Below, piece by piece: positions 31,909 through 43,269 of a stretch of 64,000 nucleotides of DNA. Position 1 is the first letter of the stretch. The number at the start of each line of letters is the position of its first letter. The notes beneath the pieces are model-generated. The model saw only the letters and a list, made by a program, of their open reading frames with translations, had not been told where the DNA came from and made no database searches. The translations under genes and the position numbers were made by a program. Source of the DNA: Hyposmocoma kahamanoa (lineage: Eukaryota; Arthropoda; Insecta; Lepidoptera; Cosmopterigidae); contig NW_020654422.1 of assembly GCF_003589595.1 (NCBI RefSeq), forward strand, positions 6,119,039 to 6,183,038. Direction: 5' to 3'.

Positions 31909-32384
31909 TGAGGGGTATTACAATACACAAGTTACTTGTGTACAAAGTAATTTCTATCGAAATTTTTCATCCTTCAATAATTACTAGAAATAAACTTACT
32001 AACATGCCTGTCGCTTACAACCAATTTGTATCAACTTTTGTATCATAAAAAAACCTTCATTTTGTATTATAAAAAAAAACGTAATATTAAAACTTTATCT
32101 AGTTATTTCGGTTGTATTTGCAACTTTTCTCACCCGCCTTCATAACCTACGTGGCATTTGTATTGTATATTATTTTTCTTGGTTTGTTTGGAAGTCTAGA
32201 GTTAGGGACTGGAAAACTAAAATAAAAAATATCCCGTACTATCGTACTCGTTAACCTACCACAACATGATCTAATTTACACTCATGTTTGGTGTCTATAG
32301 TATAGTTATATTATGATCACTACACCACCTAACATTGGGAAAATATACACAATTATAATTTAAAAAGTGCCTCAAAAGTTTACG

Positions 32385-32600
32385 GAATTACATCTATTTT
32401 CCAAGTTTTATTGAAATCGGTTAACGGAAAATGGATTAAATCCAATAAACAGGATCCATTCCCTAATTTGACCCTTAGAGGTGGAATATTTTGTTCAAAG
32501 TTGAATGAGACCACTACTGAGATACACCCTTTCCAACAAAAAAGAATCGTCGAAGTCGGTTCACAAATATCGGAATAATCGCGTTACGCGTTAGTATAAA
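32385..32600 (+). repeat. RTE-type LINE 3' region fragment
   Basis: Words such as AAAGAATCGTCGAAGTCGGT, TTGAATGAGACCACTACTGA and ATTGAAATCGGTTAACGG are characteristic of old RTE-like copies in Lepidoptera. No reading frame is left. Confidence 0.45.
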
Positions 32601-32959
32601 ATAGAGCATAAGTTACTTTTTTATTTATCAACTGTGGACTATGACAGTCCAAATTTTTGGTTAATAACAACGAAATAGTACACAGAAATAGTGCATATAA
32701 ATTTAAAATCTAAAGAAATTAATGCAAAACAACAAAAAACTTAGTTTATGCTAATCAACTTGTTGGCAAAGTGGCGTATGCATGTCGAGTCGTACCGTGT
32801 CTTTTTGCGCACAATAGCATAAAAGCCAGCGCAGACGTGCAACAGCTACAGCATCCTGAAACTATTCTTTATGTGAATTCGAAAGACACTGATATCTTTC
32901 TGCGTAAAACTGACCCATAAAAGTACTCGTGTAGAAAACCTGACAGTGTGCTTTAAATA

Positions 32960-33108
32960 TAACACACACAAGCACGCACGCATGCATGCACTCATGCGCG
33001 CACATCTTACGCAAGCACTCCCGCACTCCCGCACGCACGCTCGCACGCAAACACGCAAGCAAGCATGCAAGCAAGCAAGCGCGCACGTTCGCACGCACGC
33101 ACTCTCTC
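32960..33108. repeat. Degenerate GCAC/GCAA tetranucleotide tract
   Basis: ACGCACGCATGCATGCACTC then CACGCACGCTCGCACGC and CAAGCAAGCATGCAAGCAAG. Cys/Ala/Arg-rich frames over it (82 and 118 codons, minus) are low-complexity artefacts. Confidence 0.9.
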
Positions 33109-33109
33109 A

Positions 33110-33509
33110 CACTTAAATACAAATATACCCTCGCATAGCAGTTACGTCCACGCAACTTACGCACAGTAACACGTATTTTTAGCATTAATACATAGTATTT
33201 ATGATTTTTACTGCTCAAAAGTATATTGTTTTTTTTTTTCTTTTAAGATTATTATTGACTTAAGACAAATCTGAGAGGGTGAGGGTCTGGTGAGCTGTAA
33301 TACAGGTTTAGTTGCTTAGTACGGTATCCAGTCTCTTACAAGGGATACAATATTTAAAATTGTTAGTTTATTATAAAATAAGTGTATATATTTCCTTGTG
33401 TTGAGAAAATAAACCATTATTATTGTTATATTTACACACATTCTACCACATTATATTATAATGATTGTCGACAACAATATGAATGTTATAATTATTAATA
33501 CAAAGATTA
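33110..33509. other. No feature recognised
   Basis: AT-rich spacer. Confidence 0.4.
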
Positions 33510-33600
33510 AACGAGAGACGAACACTTAGAAAAAATTCCTTTGATCCGGCCGGATTCGAACCGACGTCTTTTAGCAAACCTTAATTGACATATCGTCTGG
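33510..33600 (-). repeat. tRNA-like SINE fragment, family C
   Basis: GATCCGGCCGGATTCGAACC, with the reversed box B GGATTCGAACC, then GACGTCTT. Its left flank AATTATTAATACAAAGAT and body match 57465-57545 in the same orientation. Confidence 0.6.
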
Positions 33601-35374
33601 CACTAAAATTTAATATGAATGTTGTTCGCTGTTTTCCAACGCAATGCCAAATATTAGCACCAGGACTAGATTGATTCAGTTATTGTTAATACTTATAGCA
33701 AGAAAGACAAGGCTTTAAAAGGCCTTTTTTACAAGCTTTCAAAGAGTTTTGTAAACTTTCTCCGTTGAAGACGGTATGTTGTATCTGTAATAATAGTAAA
33801 TAAAGTAGGCTGTCACTATGTTTATTCATATTGTGGGTATAAACTGAGTAGTTGTGCCATAGTATGAACTATTTCGCGGCCGCAGCGCAGCTATTCCGAC
33901 ACGATGTGTCCGTAAGGATCTTGAATCCCCTTTATGTTATTTATTTCAGCAGAACATGCAAGTGAGCTCCCAGCGGTACACGTTCGTTGTTTGAGAATTT
34001 AAGGCGTCTCATAACGTTAACCCTTAAGTTTAATACTGGATACAATTTTTTTTTTTTGTTAGATAAATATGTATGGAAAGACAACACGGTTCTAGATTCC
34101 ACACAAATATAATTCTAAGTGTATATAGTATTTAAATTTATTTAAAAATAGCAATCCCTAGAGTTTCTTGCTCGTTTTTCTCAGGGAAATCGGCACAGTG
34201 AACGGAGCAGTAACTTAAAAAATGACATTTTCAACTGTCTAAAAATTTTACCTAAGAATAAATGATTATTTGACTTTAATTTTGACTTTCGACTTGGCAC
34301 TCTGTAAGATATTTTGTAACTATTATACCATAAATAAAACAATATCCAATATTTCATTATATTTCTTCTGTACTTTTGAAAATTGTGTACAAAGAAAAAG
34401 AATTGCTTTGCACACAGAAGGATACCACAAAATAATTTTATTCCGTGAAACAAGTTAACCTATAGATTGGTTGCACCGTAACCGAATACCGCGGCAGTGT
34501 AATTAAGCACCGTTCATTGAATAGCGAGGTACCTATTTTGATCCATTTACCTTACCGTAAGAATACGTATATTTTCTGAAAAACATTTGGTAAGTAAGCT
34601 AGTAGCAATAATTGGCAAACCATTAAAATTACCAGAGAATTTGCAATTTTGTGAAATGAAATGAACCAAAGAAAACGAAGGACAAAATAGACTGCAGTGC
34701 AAGGGTGAGCCTCGAGGCGGTTCAATTAAGGCCATTTGCAGAAGCGCCGTTTTCGCCGTTCACGCCGCTTATCCTGCGATCGCTAGAAATGAAGATAGAA
34801 CGCCCTGTTATGTGCCCTGATAACGCCATTCCTTTTTGAATAAACTGTTTTACTCAGTTTAACTCAGTCATGGGTAAAATTACTAAAATTTATTCTCTCA
34901 AAACACTTTATAACTTGCTTTAAGCTTAATTAAAATTTCAGAAAAGTTGAAAGTTAAAGCGAGCTGGAGAAGATTATTTTACTAAATACAAGTGAATGTT
35001 CTATTTAAAATGAAAGAGTTCAAGGTGGAAGGGGTTATTTTCGAACACGCTACTGATATACTAAAACCGAGGAAAACTGGCGTGGTATTAAATTGTACCA
35101 CAAGGATTTAAGATTGCTGGTAAGGCAAGAGACGGTGGCATGCGTTGCAACTTATTTGTGTAGAATTAGCGCTATCTACTCATATTAGGAAGCATGAATT
35201 TATAAATTAGTTTGAAACACACAACGCCATCTATTGACATTCATATTTGTCCCAGTTCAGAAAATATTTTTTGCTTGTGATCAATATTTGAATAATATTA
35301 CAAACAAAAAGACAGCCTTGTTATATTTCATATTAAAGAATTAATTCATATCAACGGCCATTACATAATATAAA
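33601..35374. other. No gene recognised
   Basis: AT-rich. Frames at 34181-34735 lack any domain. GTGGCATGCGTTGCAACTT and similar phrases do not recur. Nothing is supported. Confidence 0.4.
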
Positions 35375-35572
35375 CTGCCTCCGTGGCTGACCGGTTACCA
35401 TCCTGGACTGCCACGCAGAGGTTCGCTTCCCGGGTCGAGAGAAATATTTGTATGGCTTACATTTATTTCTCTCGTGAGTTTGGGTGTAATTTGTGGTTGT
35501 ATGTGTACGTGTCCATGGCACCTGGGACACAGGGTTTCCCTAGTGCGGGGCTATGAGTGTGTGCGCGTAATT
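35375..35572 (+). repeat. tRNA-derived SINE, family A, near full length
   Basis: Head CTGCCTCCGTGGCTGACCGG carries box A (TGGCTGACCGG), and box B lies in GAGGTTCGCTTCCCGGG. The body GAGAAATATTTGTATGGC, CTCTCGTGAGTTTGGGTGTA and GTGTCCATGGCACCTGGG follows, and it ends CGGGGCTATGAGTGTGTGCG. The best reference copy of family A. It is transcribed by Pol III when active. Confidence 0.85.
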
Positions 35573-35610
35573 AGTCCTTTTTATAAAATGCTCTTGGTCT
35601 TATTAGGTAG

Positions 35611-35846
35611 TGCAAGCTTGGACGTAGCTCGTGTTGCGTAACGAGAGGTACTTTTATAAATATAAACTGGGATAATCTTCAAAACTTGGTATTTATTGTA
35701 CTTTTTACATATTTTCTTATTGAGGTTACATCTCGAACTATCAAGACGTTCTTTTCTTCTAACTTATTATTTCAAAACACATTCTAATGACAAAACTATC
35801 TTCATTCAGCCAGTAGTTCTACTCATAGAGTACAGCTTAGACTACA
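35611..35846 (-). repeat. LTR, left copy (3' LTR of element)
   Basis: On the plus strand it runs from TGCAAGCTTGGACGTAGCTC to CTTAGACTACA. It differs from the right copy at a modest number of positions, so the element is not recent. Confidence 0.7.
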
Positions 35847-36679
35847 TCCCTCTTCCTCACAACTGAAGGGGTGAACATCCCTAGCTGCCCTACCTATGGT
35901 AGGCAACTTACATAAGTGGTCAACCTTTACTATAGGCGCCACACACTGCTCGGAAGCTACTACCTTACCAACAAGTAAACCAATGAGGAGGCTATGGCTT
36001 TAGTCTGCCAAAAACCTATCTAAAAGGACAGACCATGATCACATCCTAATCAAACAATTCAAAATATAATTATTCGTCAGGTATCCTAGCTATTTAGGTA
36101 ACCTGTCTAAATCCTAACTCTTTATTTCAGCTACCCTAGCTTGGCTGAATGATCCTAACAAATTTCTAAACATCACTACTATAACTTCCTAAATGCATCA
36201 CTAAACTATATTCAACCTGCACGCTGCTACGACGTCGACACAGGCTTGAGCATCCATCGGACGATCACTGGGTAACATCAATATTGATCTCCCAGCTGCC
36301 TTAATCCTCATCCTGCAGCTATCCACGTTCCATCAGCTTTTCTCACTTTCTTTAAACAAACCAAAACAAACACACAAATAACCCTAACAACATATCCTAA
36401 CATACATATGGGATGGGGGTATACCATATCAAGGATTCCTAATAATTAAATAAATATATTTTCCCCGAATGCAGACAGTTCTTGTTCATCTGGGAGGGCG
36501 GCCACGAACTATGCACACACACAGGACAATATATCTATCAAATTATTAGTTATATTATATATCTCTTCCATTCCTTCAGAGATCTTTCAAAAATCACATC
36601 AGAATTCGCACCCACCATTTGTAGGCTGGCGAACTCCACCATTTGTAACCTAATGTACGTTTATGGCGCCTACACCATT

Positions 36680-36915
36680 TGTAAGCTTGGACGTAGCTCG
36701 TGTTGCGTAGCGAGAGGTACTTTTATAAATATAAATTGGGATAATCTTCAAAACTTGGTATTTATTGTACTTTTTACATATTTTCTTATTGAGGTTACAT
36801 CTAGAACTATCAAGACGTTCTTTTCTTCTAACCTAGTATTTCAAAACACATTCTAAATACAAAACTATATTCATTCAGCCAGTAGTTCTACTCATAGAGT
36901 AGAGCCTAGACTAAA
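36680..36915 (-). repeat. LTR, right copy (5' LTR of element)
   Basis: On the plus strand it runs from TGTAAGCTTGGACGTAGCTC to CCTAGACTAAA. It is collinear with the left copy over its whole length. Confidence 0.7.
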
Positions 36916-39360
36916 GCAGTTAGAAGCACCTAATAAACTGATTATTGATCGAGTACACATTTACGCACATACGAGAGTGCCTTATTCATTAAGCGTTGGT
37001 ATATTGAATCAGACGAGTAAAATTACAAAACTGCTATCGAACAATTATTTCGTGAAAGGCGATAAGCCAAAGTTTCCCCTCGTGTAGGCGCCGAGCGAAG
37101 TCGGGCGTCAACTCGTATTATTTTAACTAATAGCCGAAACACTTCCTTATGGAAATTCGGTATTTCAAGCACAAGCGACTTACGTCTTACGACTTAACTT
37201 ATGTAGTAATGGAACATGCTCCCTAGAGACTTTGTTGTTTGAAATTTACATATTTTAATTTACCGCCGAATGCGATGAAATTTCTTGTAAACGAATTAGT
37301 AGAAAGAAAGAAAATACATTTATTTGACTACCGCAAAAGACGCCATACAAGAAAAAAGAAATAAAACAGTACAGTAAGAAACTAAATAAATATTAAAAAT
37401 ATAATCAAAACATTCAAATGTAAGACACAAATAAATATTTAATTATAAAGCAAAGTCACAAACAAAACAAAAATTAAATTAAATTTAAACACAACATATT
37501 ATATTTACATAACCATAGACAATGAGGCTAAGTATAAAGATACTTCGTGTGGTGCCAGCTGCGGCAACAAAAGGGTTACTAACTCAGTATTTGCTGGAAA
37601 ACGCAATGCGATCCCAGCATGACTTTCAGTTTGGACCATTGATTTAGTACATGTTAGGACCCTAAATGAAATTTTAGAAAAACATATTATGCAAGCTTTA
37701 AAATAAAAAAATGACAATAAAATATTAATTAAATAAAATAATAAATTACACATTAAAATATAATAGATGTTTGCGGGAGTGCGTTTGTGTGTTTGTGTGT
37801 TGGTATTTAGAATGTAAAGTAATGTATATAAGTAAGAAAACACATATAAATAACTAATATACTTACATAAAAATTACAGTTGTATCATGAATATAACCAA
37901 AACAAAATATATGATATGTGTGTATATAAAGTGTAAATAAATAAGCGCTGGAAAATGTTAAGAGTTTCATTTTCCAACAGAAAAGACTTGACTTCAGCTG
38001 AAAAGCATCATTTTGGATTATTAAATATGTGTCATTGTGTCAACTTTCTACCAGTACAGCTGACCTAGTTTACAATTTATAGTCTGTTACCACTAACTCG
38101 CAGATCAGACGCAGAATCGCTGGCTGCTGGTGAAACGACAGGCTCTTTACGGCATCTGTGTTTTACATTATTACATTATTCCCATGAAATTTACAAACTT
38201 CCGCCGGAGACAGTGCTATTCTACATTTCTAATGTGCCACAGTAACGTTCCGCATCGTGCCTGAGGGAGAGCGAGTGAGCGTGTTCTAGCGAGTGCAGAA
38301 GATGTGTGCGCTAAATATTTAAGTTGTGCGCTGCACCCGCCTGCAGTCAGCGCATTATTTAACACCAGCTGCTGTTATGTTACGCAACATCCTACGTACA
38401 TATTACTTCTATTTATATAATCTATCTATTTACATTCACACTTTCTTACAATATATTTGTCAAAGATAATGCAATGTACAGCCGACGCACTAAGATATCT
38501 GACCCACAACCGACCATTTGGTTCTGAGAAGATAAGTGAGAAGAAAAGTGTTAAACCTTAACCTCTTAACCTCTTTTTCTAAGTGTTAAATCTTAACCTA
38601 TAACTAGTGAGCCGTAAAATTCATTTTGGTATGACTTCCTGACTTCATGACGTTTTAAACCAATTTGATATTTATCGTACATTTACTTAAATAATATTAA
38701 TAATTTCAACCATAAAAATGGAATTCTTCTTCCTGGATTTCATTAATATATCTTTATTGAATGTCTAAGAAAGCTCTCAGAACCTAAATGTCATCTAGGG
38801 GGTCCAGATATCTTAGGGCATCGACTGTACGCTATACGTACTACCTATTATTAAGTTTATTTGATGACACTACATGTAATGGAAATTATGAAAAGTTTTA
38901 TGGACGTACTATTGCCATTATAACTCAACTCTACTCGGCATTATCATTTTACAATGTTGTTCTCATAACATTCGAGTCAGCATAAGCGTTTAGAGCATGT
39001 CCTGAATTTAAACACTGAAAAGTAACATTCCACGACTGTAACATTGAAATACCTGTATTAGCACAGGGCTCACGTCTCTGACATTAACCGGTTAAATCTG
39101 GTTTGTACCGGAGACAGCCAGTATACCCCGGGGCTTAGAGCAACGAGTGCTTCAAGTGTGTTTACTTTGCGAGCTCGCCTCTAAACGGACAACTTAAATG
39201 GCGGTGTAACAAGTAAATTAGATTTCTAAACTTCTACCCCGTTTGATAACTTTGTAAAGGGTTTCTTTGCTGGCCTTGTTTTGCATCTTTCTTTTCTTTT
39301 AAGCACAAAGGTGCATGATAGATTATTGAAATCATCGATAACAGCAAAGGCGTATATTTT
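36916..39360. other. No gene recognised
   Basis: Mostly AT-rich. A frame of 112 codons (37505-37843, minus) and one of 65 codons (38788-38985, plus) lack domains. At 38200-38345 a less AT-rich patch with TGTGCGCTGCACCCGCCTGC and CACCAGCTGCTG (E-box-like) could be regulatory, without further support. Confidence 0.4.
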
Positions 39361-39645
39361 AGTGGCAGTAGAGCTTCTTTGTGAAAGAAATTGTTTAGGG
39401 AAGTACTTCCATCTTACCTATGTCTATCGCCAGTAAGCAATGTGAGCATTACTACTGTTTTGAAGCAAGTAGGCGGCTGGTGAAATCACAGGTATATGGG
39501 GCTTGTCCATTAATGTCTCAGGGTAACTAATAATAAAAAAATAATTTAAAACGCTTGGTGGCACCGCAACTGTTATGGACAGACTTGTCACTTACCACCA
39601 GATGTACGACTTGTTCGTCCCGTCACTTGGTATCGTAAAAAAAAA
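39361..39645 (+). repeat. Dispersed repeat R, near full length
   Basis: GGCAGTAGAGCTTCTTTGTG, GGGAAGTACTTCCATCTTACC, TATGGGGCTTGTCC, GCACCGCAACTGTTATGGAC, ACTTGTTCGTCCCGTCACTTG, and tail GTAAAAAAAAAC. Confidence 0.8.
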
Positions 39646-39735
39646 CATTTCGTAATGAAGGCCAACCATGGTTTCCTAACTTACCTATAAACACATAAAA
39701 AAAATTATACTACTCGTATAGGTTTAGTAAGTAAG

Positions 39736-39862
39736 TAGTTTATATAAGGAAATTAGGTAAATGACGAACCACCATTGAAACTACGCAATACAAGACTGCT
39801 TTTTATTGTCGAACGAAGGTTTACAGAAAATACAATATTAATAGATACCCACATATATACCA
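39736..39862 (-). repeat. 3' LTR of the gypsy element
   Basis: On the plus strand it runs from TAGTTTATATAAGGAAATTAG to ACATATATACCA. It contains an AATAAA signal on the minus strand (GACAATAAAA). It has one extra base and two substitutions relative to the other LTR. Confidence 0.9.
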
Positions 39863-39877
39863 TTCTTCCCTCCCTAG
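39863..39877 (-). promoter_or_regulatory. Polypurine tract
   Basis: On the minus strand, CTAGGGAGGGAAGAA lies directly before the 3' LTR start TGG. This primes plus-strand synthesis in LTR elements and fixes the LTR boundary. Confidence 0.85.
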
Positions 39878-40046
39878 TTTCTTACCACTTATGCCATACT
39901 TAACGCTATTAAAAAAAAATAACGAGGTAAATAATGTCTAATTTAGTGGGTAATGTAACACAACTAATAACAAAAAAATGTATACATATAAAAAAAGGTA
40001 TAGGTTATAAAGTAAATACTTGCATCTCTTAACAAACTTACTTATC

Positions 40047-40523
40047 TTAATGACTATGGGTAGAAACGTGGGCTTCGTACCCTAACAATAATGTATTTGG
40101 TATGTGAAATAAACAATCTGCTATGCAATTGTGTTTAGAGGATATACATTTAACTTTGTAATTGTAAGCGCCTAGTATTACGGCCCATCGCTGCAAACGA
40201 CTAGCAGCCATTAACGGTACTCCTTTATTTTCATTGAAAATTGCCGCCAAAGGCTTGCAATCCGTTGCCAATGTTATTTCGCGACCGTAAATGTAATCGT
40301 GAAATTTAGTAACTCCAAAAATAATAGATAGACCTTCACGACATATCTGTGCATAATTTTTTTCTGCGGCAGATAAGGTACGCGATGCACGCAGTACCGG
40401 GAGTTCGCGGCCATCGGTGGCACGCTGTGACCGCACGGCGCCCACACCGTACGGCGACGCGTCACATGTTACAGTCGTCGGCAGTGACGGATCATAATGT
40501 GCCAATACAGACGAATTACTCAA
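40047..40523 (-). pseudogene. Gypsy RNase H domain
   Basis: The frame carries the catalytic acidic residues in family order: Asp in TCDASPYGVGAV, Glu in AEKNYAQICREGLSIIF, Asp in LATDCKPLAAIF, and a last Asp in CIADCLF (normally ADALSR). RNase H removes the RNA strand after reverse transcription. It ends HIPNTLLLGYEAHVSTHSH, soon after the domain, where a complete pol would go on to integrase. The upstream junction with the RT frame (40520) overlaps by a few bases, marking a frameshift. Confidence 0.85.
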
Positions 40524-41020
40524 TTCTTTTTTACTTTTTCAAATGCGCTATTGCATACATCCGGCCAATTAAATTGCTGCGTGCTGCTTAAATTGTTTAT
40601 AAATTTTCCGTAATAATTTATAAGACCTAAGAAAGCCTTCAATTCTCTGGTGTTTGTCGGAATAGGTGTTTTTAAAATCGCATCAACTTTAGTTATTTCT
40701 GTGTGAAGCCCTTCTGCATCAATAACGTATCCTAAATAAGAAATAGATTTTTGAAAAAATTTGCACTTTTTAGGTGCTACTCTTAACCCACATTGCGGTA
40801 AAATTTTGAAGACCTGTATTAATCTTTCCCATAAATCATTTTCGTTTAATCCACAAACAGTCAAATCGTCTAAATAACAGGTTACCAATGGCATGCGAAA
40901 TAATTTCTCCATAATTCTTTGAAATTTGTTAGGTTGCACATTTAATGCCAAATGGGAGCCTATTAAAACAAAACATACCCTGCAGTGTAACAATCGTACA
41001 CAGCTTTTTTGATTATTCAT
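40520..41020 (-). pseudogene. Gypsy reverse transcriptase, palm and thumb
   Basis: The motif CYLDDLTV holds the catalytic YxDD-type pair. FQRIMEKLFR upstream and LRVAPKKCKFFQKSISYLGY downstream are classic gypsy RT wording, as is LKAFLGLINYYGKFI in the thumb/connection part. The first 25 codons of the open frame are out of register with the family, so the RT is split by a frameshift from the fingers part encoded at 41013-41804. No intact enzyme can be made. Confidence 0.85.
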
Positions 41021-41804
41021 CTAATAAAAATTGTAAATAGGCGTTACTGAGGTCAATCTTAGCAAAAATCTGTCCTTGCATTGACGCAAAGATGTCCTCT
41101 ATCCTGGGAATTGGGTACTTGTCATCTATTAAAACAGGGTTAAGAGTACTTTTAAAATCACCGCACAAACGCACCTGGCCGTTCTTTTTGATAACCGGCA
41201 CTACCGGCGTGCCCCACTCACTCCACTCAACCGGTGAGATGATTCCTTCACGCTGCAGCCGCTCCAACTCCGCACCGACTCCAACAGCGACGGCGGGGCG
41301 CAGCGCGTGCGGCACGGGCCGCGCCCGTCGCCACGCGGGAACCGCGCCCTTCTCCACTTCCAATTTAATAACGCCCTTATTAACAGTACCGATTTCCGAC
41401 TTAAAAACATTTGGAAAAAGCTTGTTTAACTCACCGATAGCTGCTTCGGAGGTTTTGGGTGTTCCTCCGTGAACAAGGTTGACGGTCTCCAAACGTGGGA
41501 AACAAATACCAAAAGCCCGCATCCAGTCCCGTCCCAGCAGTGAAGGACTGGACTCGTTATTGATAACTATTAAATTAAGATTATGTAACACGCGGTTGTT
41601 AATTTCGATTGAACATAGGAGTTTACCTTTCGGTTTCACCTTTTGCCCACTGTACATTTTTAAATTCGACTTATATGGTAGTAATTGACTATTAGCGAAA
41701 TATTTCTTATAAGTCCCATACGAAACAATGCTCACCGACGAACCCGTGTCACCTTCCATTGCAATCAACACGCCGCGGCGTTGATTTTCACTTGAATGTT
41801 CCAT
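41013..41804 (-). pseudogene. Gypsy protease and RT fingers
   Basis: Residues 18-22 (DTGSS) are the aspartic protease active site, with the flap/dimer partner LLGRDWMRAFGI at about residues 88-100. From about residue 165 come AWRRARPVPHALRP, GIISPVEWSEWGTPVVPVIK and RLCGDFKSTLNPV, the RT fingers. The frame ends KIDLSNAYLQFLLDE with a stop right after the first catalytic-Asp motif. The first line of the protease has Gly before DTGSS where Val/Leu is usual. Confidence 0.85.
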
Positions 41805-42157
41805 TTCTGATCGGATTCCTCGTCGCTGAGGTTGTACACGGTTACCGCACTACTATCCTCAGAATCCGACGATGATGCCGGTGTTTGAGGCACAAACGCA
41901 CCAGTAATACCGTGAACCGATCTTTGTATACGCTTACGACACACTTTTGCGATGTAACCTTTTTTACCACACACGTAACACTCCGCATTTATAAACGAAC
42001 ACTTTTCCGCATAGTGTTTTCCGTCGCACCGATAGCATCGCGGGGCACCAGCGCCGGCGGCCTCGTGCACGCTTACTCCGGGCCCTAGCTGGCGACGCGC
42101 GCCCTGCATCCTTCGCCCGTGGCCTACAGCGCCGCCTCTACGGCTAGGACTGTTCAC
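41765..42157 (-). pseudogene. Gypsy Gag nucleocapsid region
   Basis: The first zinc knuckle, CYRCDGKHYAEKC, fits C-x2-C-x3-H-x4-C. The second, CYVCGKKGYIAKVC, has Tyr where the zinc-binding His is expected, so it is probably defective. Arg-rich stretches lie on both sides, as expected for RNA binding. The frame overlaps the start of the protease frame by about 40 bases, consistent with a gag-pol frameshift design, but decay makes this uncertain. Confidence 0.8.
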
Positions 42158-42324
42158 CGCGTAAACAGCAACCGCGTCACCGCTCGCCGTATAGGGTCGC
42201 GCGGCGCGGCGTCGCCGTCTGAGTCTCGCACTGGCACCTCCAGCGATAAAGCTAATTCCGCGGCGCGGGCGAACGTCAACTCTTCATCTTTCTCTGTCAG
42301 AATTCTTTGGTAAATGCGTTCACT

Positions 42325-42756
42325 TTATGAACCGTGTACGAACTGGTCACGTAATTGTTCTTTCAGATTATCATTGCCTGTAAATTTGCAAACTTTACTT
42401 AAATTTTTCAGCTGCACTAGGTATTCACTAATTGATTGATTTTCTAGTTGTTTACACGAACGAAATATCATTCTCTCTGCAATGACAGACCTTTTGGGCG
42501 AAAGATGTTCTTCTACCAACTTTTCAATATCATTCAATGATGTCTGTTCCGGTTTATCAGGATAGCAAAGGTCTATAATTAGGTCTAAGGCTTCGGTGCC
42601 GATGGCAGCCACTAAATATTTAGATTGTTCGGCTGGTTTGATGTCATTGATCGTAAACCAAGCTTTCAAACGTGTAGACCATCGGTCTACATGCACATTA
42701 AATTCTTTTATACCGCTCATATCCTTTGCACTATTATTTGTCATAGTAACACGCAC
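42325..42756 (-). pseudogene. Gypsy Gag capsid region
   Basis: The 143-codon frame starts MRVTMTNNSAKDMSGIKEFN soon after the primer site. It contains WSTRLKAWFTINDIKPAEQS and, further on, LVEEHLSPKRSVIAERMIF and SISEYLVQLKNLSKVC, typical of insect gypsy Gag (retrotransposon gag domain). It ends at LRDQFVHGS with a TAA where the protein should continue towards the zinc knuckles; the same frame is open again right after. One point change therefore breaks Gag. Confidence 0.85.
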
Positions 42757-42784
42757 TTTTTATATAAAATTAAAATACTATTTC

Positions 42785-42804
42785 ACTGTGTACCTCGTCG
42801 CCAA
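42785..42804 (-). promoter_or_regulatory. Primer-binding site candidate
   Basis: On the minus strand, TTGGCGACGAGGTACACAGT lies one base inside the 5' LTR. TGG complements the CCA end of a tRNA. TGGCGAC is a common gypsy primer-site start. I do not name the tRNA. Confidence 0.7.
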
Positions 42805-42805
42805 T

Positions 42806-42931
42806 TAGTTTATATAAGGAAATAGGTAAATGACGAACCACCATTGAAACTACGCAATACAAGACTGCCTTTTATTGTCGAACGAAGGTTTACAGAAAAT
42901 ACAATATTAATAGATACCGACATATATACCA
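42806..42931 (-). repeat. 5' LTR of the gypsy element
   Basis: It is nearly identical to 39736-39862. It would carry the promoter of the element; no TATA or initiator can be proven from sequence. Confidence 0.9.
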
Positions 42932-42936
42932 GTAAG

Positions 42937-43269
42937 TATAACACTTAATAAACTAGATAAAATTAATTTAAAAGATTTACAACTTAAACTCGGCACGATG
43001 GAGAACCATGCTTTTGGGAATCACTAAATTTGACATTGAACGCAGAAAGTCCGTTTGGTTGCAAATCTATTATTCGTGTCCTTAATCATTATGCGTTCAA
43101 GAGAACTCCCACATTATATCCTGGGACCTGAACTGGGAGGACACAATTGGAATATCGTTCTTTACTAGGACACAATTGGAATGTCGCGAATTGTGCAATT
43201 CACGAAATAGGATTTTTAATATAAACTCAAATGCAATTTATAGAATAAAGACGAGTTAAATCATTGTCA
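42937..43269. other. No feature recognised
   Basis: Spacer. GGACACAATTGGAATRTCG occurs twice about 35 bp apart near 43138-43185, a small tandem duplication. Confidence 0.4.

Larger units (their letters stand above)
35611..36915 (-). mobile_element. Non-autonomous LTR element, 1.3 kb
   Basis: Two direct repeats of 236 bp flank an 833-bp interior without coding capacity. With the element read on the minus strand, the left copy begins TGTAGTC directly after the purine-rich GAGGAAGAGGGA, a proper polypurine tract. Just inside the right copy the sequence is AATGGTGTAGGCGCCATAAA, a TGG-starting primer-binding-site candidate. LTR ends are TG...CA in the left copy (one end drifted in the right). Flanks GTAG and GCAG could be a decayed 4-bp target duplication. 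A TRIM/LARD-like derivative is the best reading. A 124-codon plus frame overlapping it is chance. Confidence 0.65.
39736..42931 (-). mobile_element. Ty3/gypsy LTR retrotransposon lacking integrase
   Basis: This 3.2-kb element is complete at both ends but internally deleted. Two LTRs of 126-127 bp are flanked by an exact 5-bp duplication, GTAAG (39731-39735 and 42932-42936). Read on the minus strand the order is LTR, primer site, gag, nucleocapsid zinc knuckles, protease, reverse transcriptase, RNase H, polypurine tract, LTR. Between RNase H and the polypurine tract only about 180 bp remain, so integrase is missing. Gag and pol carry stops and frameshifts. The LTRs differ at three positions, so insertion was moderately recent. 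Confidence 0.9.

Noticed and set aside
32846..33218. Cys/Arg-rich ORFs resembling small secreted proteins
   Set aside because: They arise from a degenerate GCAC/GCAA tetranucleotide tract.
35375..35450. Possible tRNA gene (box A and box B present)
   Set aside because: No cloverleaf with acceptor stem; the body and other copies show a SINE.
36482..36856. 124-codon plus ORF
   Set aside because: It runs from the interior of an LTR element into its LTR, on the strand opposite to the element.
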